DNA of 7,079 bases. It comes from an uncultured Lachnospiraceae bacterium (GTDB lineage Bacteria > Bacillota > Clostridia > Lachnospirales > Lachnospiraceae). Location: assembly GCA_902782715.1 (NCBI GenBank), contig CACZOG010000063.1, positions 1 to 7,079 on the forward strand, read 5' to 3'. Positions 6,507 through 7,079 of the stretch are shown one piece after another. Each line of letters starts with the position of its first letter. The first letter of the stretch is position 1. A program made the translations under genes and the position numbers. Below the pieces are notes generated by a model, which had not been told where the DNA came from, did no database searches, and saw only the letters and a list, made by a program, of their open reading frames with translations.

Positions 6507-7079
6507 ATGGCTTTTGACGGATTTTGTATCAGAAGAATAGTAAAAGAATATAACGAAATGCTTTCGGGCGGAAGAATAGTAAAGATCATCGAACCGAATG
6601 ATTTTGATATCATCCTGGTCATTAGGAGAGAAAAAGATTCCCATAATCTTTTTGCGTCCGCTAATCCTTCCATGTCCTACACATATCTTACAAACGATAA
6701 AGGTGAAGCATCAGACAGGCCTTACAATTTCTGTATGGTTTTAAGAAAGTATATTGCCAACGGAAAGGTCATGAAGATATCGCAGAAGGGTAATGAGCGA
6801 ATCATCGTTTTCGAGATCGAGCATCTGAATGAAATGGGCGACCGCTCAATAAAGAAGCTTGTTTTCGAACTTATGGGAAAGCACAGCAATATAATCCTTA
6901 CCGATGAAAACGATGTGATAATCGACAGTATCAAGAGGATCAATGCGCTTAAGAGTTCCGTAAGGGAAGTTCTGCCCGGAAAACCTTATTTTGTTCCCGA
7001 GAACATTTCTAAAATCGATCCTTTTTCTTTTAAAAGCGAAAAAGAACTGCTGGAATTTTTTAAAGATAACAAAGAAAAC
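6507..7079 (+). CDS. rqcH: RqcH, NFACT-family ribosome quality-control factor (fibronectin-binding-like), 3'-truncated by the window edge
   Basis: RqcH (Rqc2/NEMF homologue, formerly annotated as fibronectin-binding protein FbpA/YloA) binds 50S subunits still carrying peptidyl-tRNA after ribosome stalling. It recruits tRNA-Ala and adds C-terminal poly-alanine tails that mark the stalled peptide for proteolysis. The frame from 6507 is open for 191 codons to the window edge, about a third of the usual 570 or so residues, so only the NFACT-N domain and the start of what follows are seen. Diagnostic stretches are MAFDGFCIRRIVKEYNE, GGRIVKI (21-27), FCMVLRKYI (75-83), EIEHLNEMGDRSIKKL (103-118), FELMGKHSNIILTDE (120-134) and VREVLPGKPYFVP. 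The functionally important DR pair of B. subtilis RqcH (D97/R98, numbering from memory) reads Glu97-Arg98 here. No promoter was identified; the glgA terminator lies immediately upstream. Confidence 0.93.
   Translation, partial: MAFDGFCIRRIVKEYNEMLSGGRIVKIIEPNDFDIILVIRREKDSHNLFASANPSMSYTYLTNDKGEASDRPYNFCMVLRKYIANGKVMKISQKGNERIIVFEIEHLNEMGDRSIKKLVFELMGKHSNIILTDENDVIIDSIKRINALKSSVREVLPGKPYFVPENISKIDPFSFKSEKELLEFFKDNKEN

Noticed and set aside
6452..6943. Two 73-codon minus-strand frames at 6452-6673 and 6722-6943
   Set aside because: Both are antisense shadows of the true rqcH reading frame, which is open from 6507 to the window edge and has clear NFACT motifs.
1..7079. Signs of mobile elements, CRISPR arrays, tRNA or rRNA genes, or a novel multi-gene system
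   Set aside because: Nothing supports any of these: all coding space belongs to five complete or partial core genes plus rqcH, base composition looks even, and no spaced direct repeats or insertion-sequence ends were seen by eye.

Overview
The window is a compact stretch of chromosomal housekeeping genes, all on the + strand. It suggests an anaerobic Firmicute of the class Clostridia, most likely Lachnospiraceae-like (for example close to Butyrivibrio). The reasons are moderate-to-low GC, strong purine-rich Shine-Dalgarno sites, AGA as the main arginine codon, nadK sitting between tlyA and recN (a clostridial order), and the style of the RqcH and GlgA proteins. The family assignment is inference from pattern; no search was run.

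Region 1 (1-4875) is a tight gene cluster: the 3' three quarters of dxs (isoprenoid precursor synthesis), tlyA (rRNA 2'-O-methyltransferase), nadK (NAD kinase) and recN (DNA repair ATPase). dxs and tlyA overlap by 4 nt, nadK follows 8 nt after tlyA with its ribosome binding site overlapping the tlyA stop, and recN follows after 41 nt. No promoter or terminator is visible between them, so they are probably co-transcribed. The link is one of conserved operon order rather than one pathway. The arginine repressor gene argR/ahrC, usually found just before recN in this cluster, is missing.

Region 2 (4876-4999) is the only sizeable intergenic space (124 nt). It holds a plausible sigma-A promoter with a perfect 10-bp-arm dyad over its -10 box, then a roughly 75-nt leader with two small perfect hairpins and two purine-rich tracts before glgA. 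This is the most regulatory-looking DNA in the window.

Region 3 (5000-7079) holds glgA (bacterial glycogen synthase), a textbook intrinsic terminator, and the first 191 codons of rqcH (NFACT-family ribosome quality-control factor), which runs off the right edge. The terminator's T-tract directly abuts the rqcH Shine-Dalgarno site.

No mobile element, CRISPR array, tRNA, rRNA, phage gene or unknown coding region was found. No new multi-gene system is evident. The observations worth a second look are the glgA control region, an Asp-to-Glu change in the RqcH 'DR' motif, the terminator/rqcH arrangement and the missing argR.
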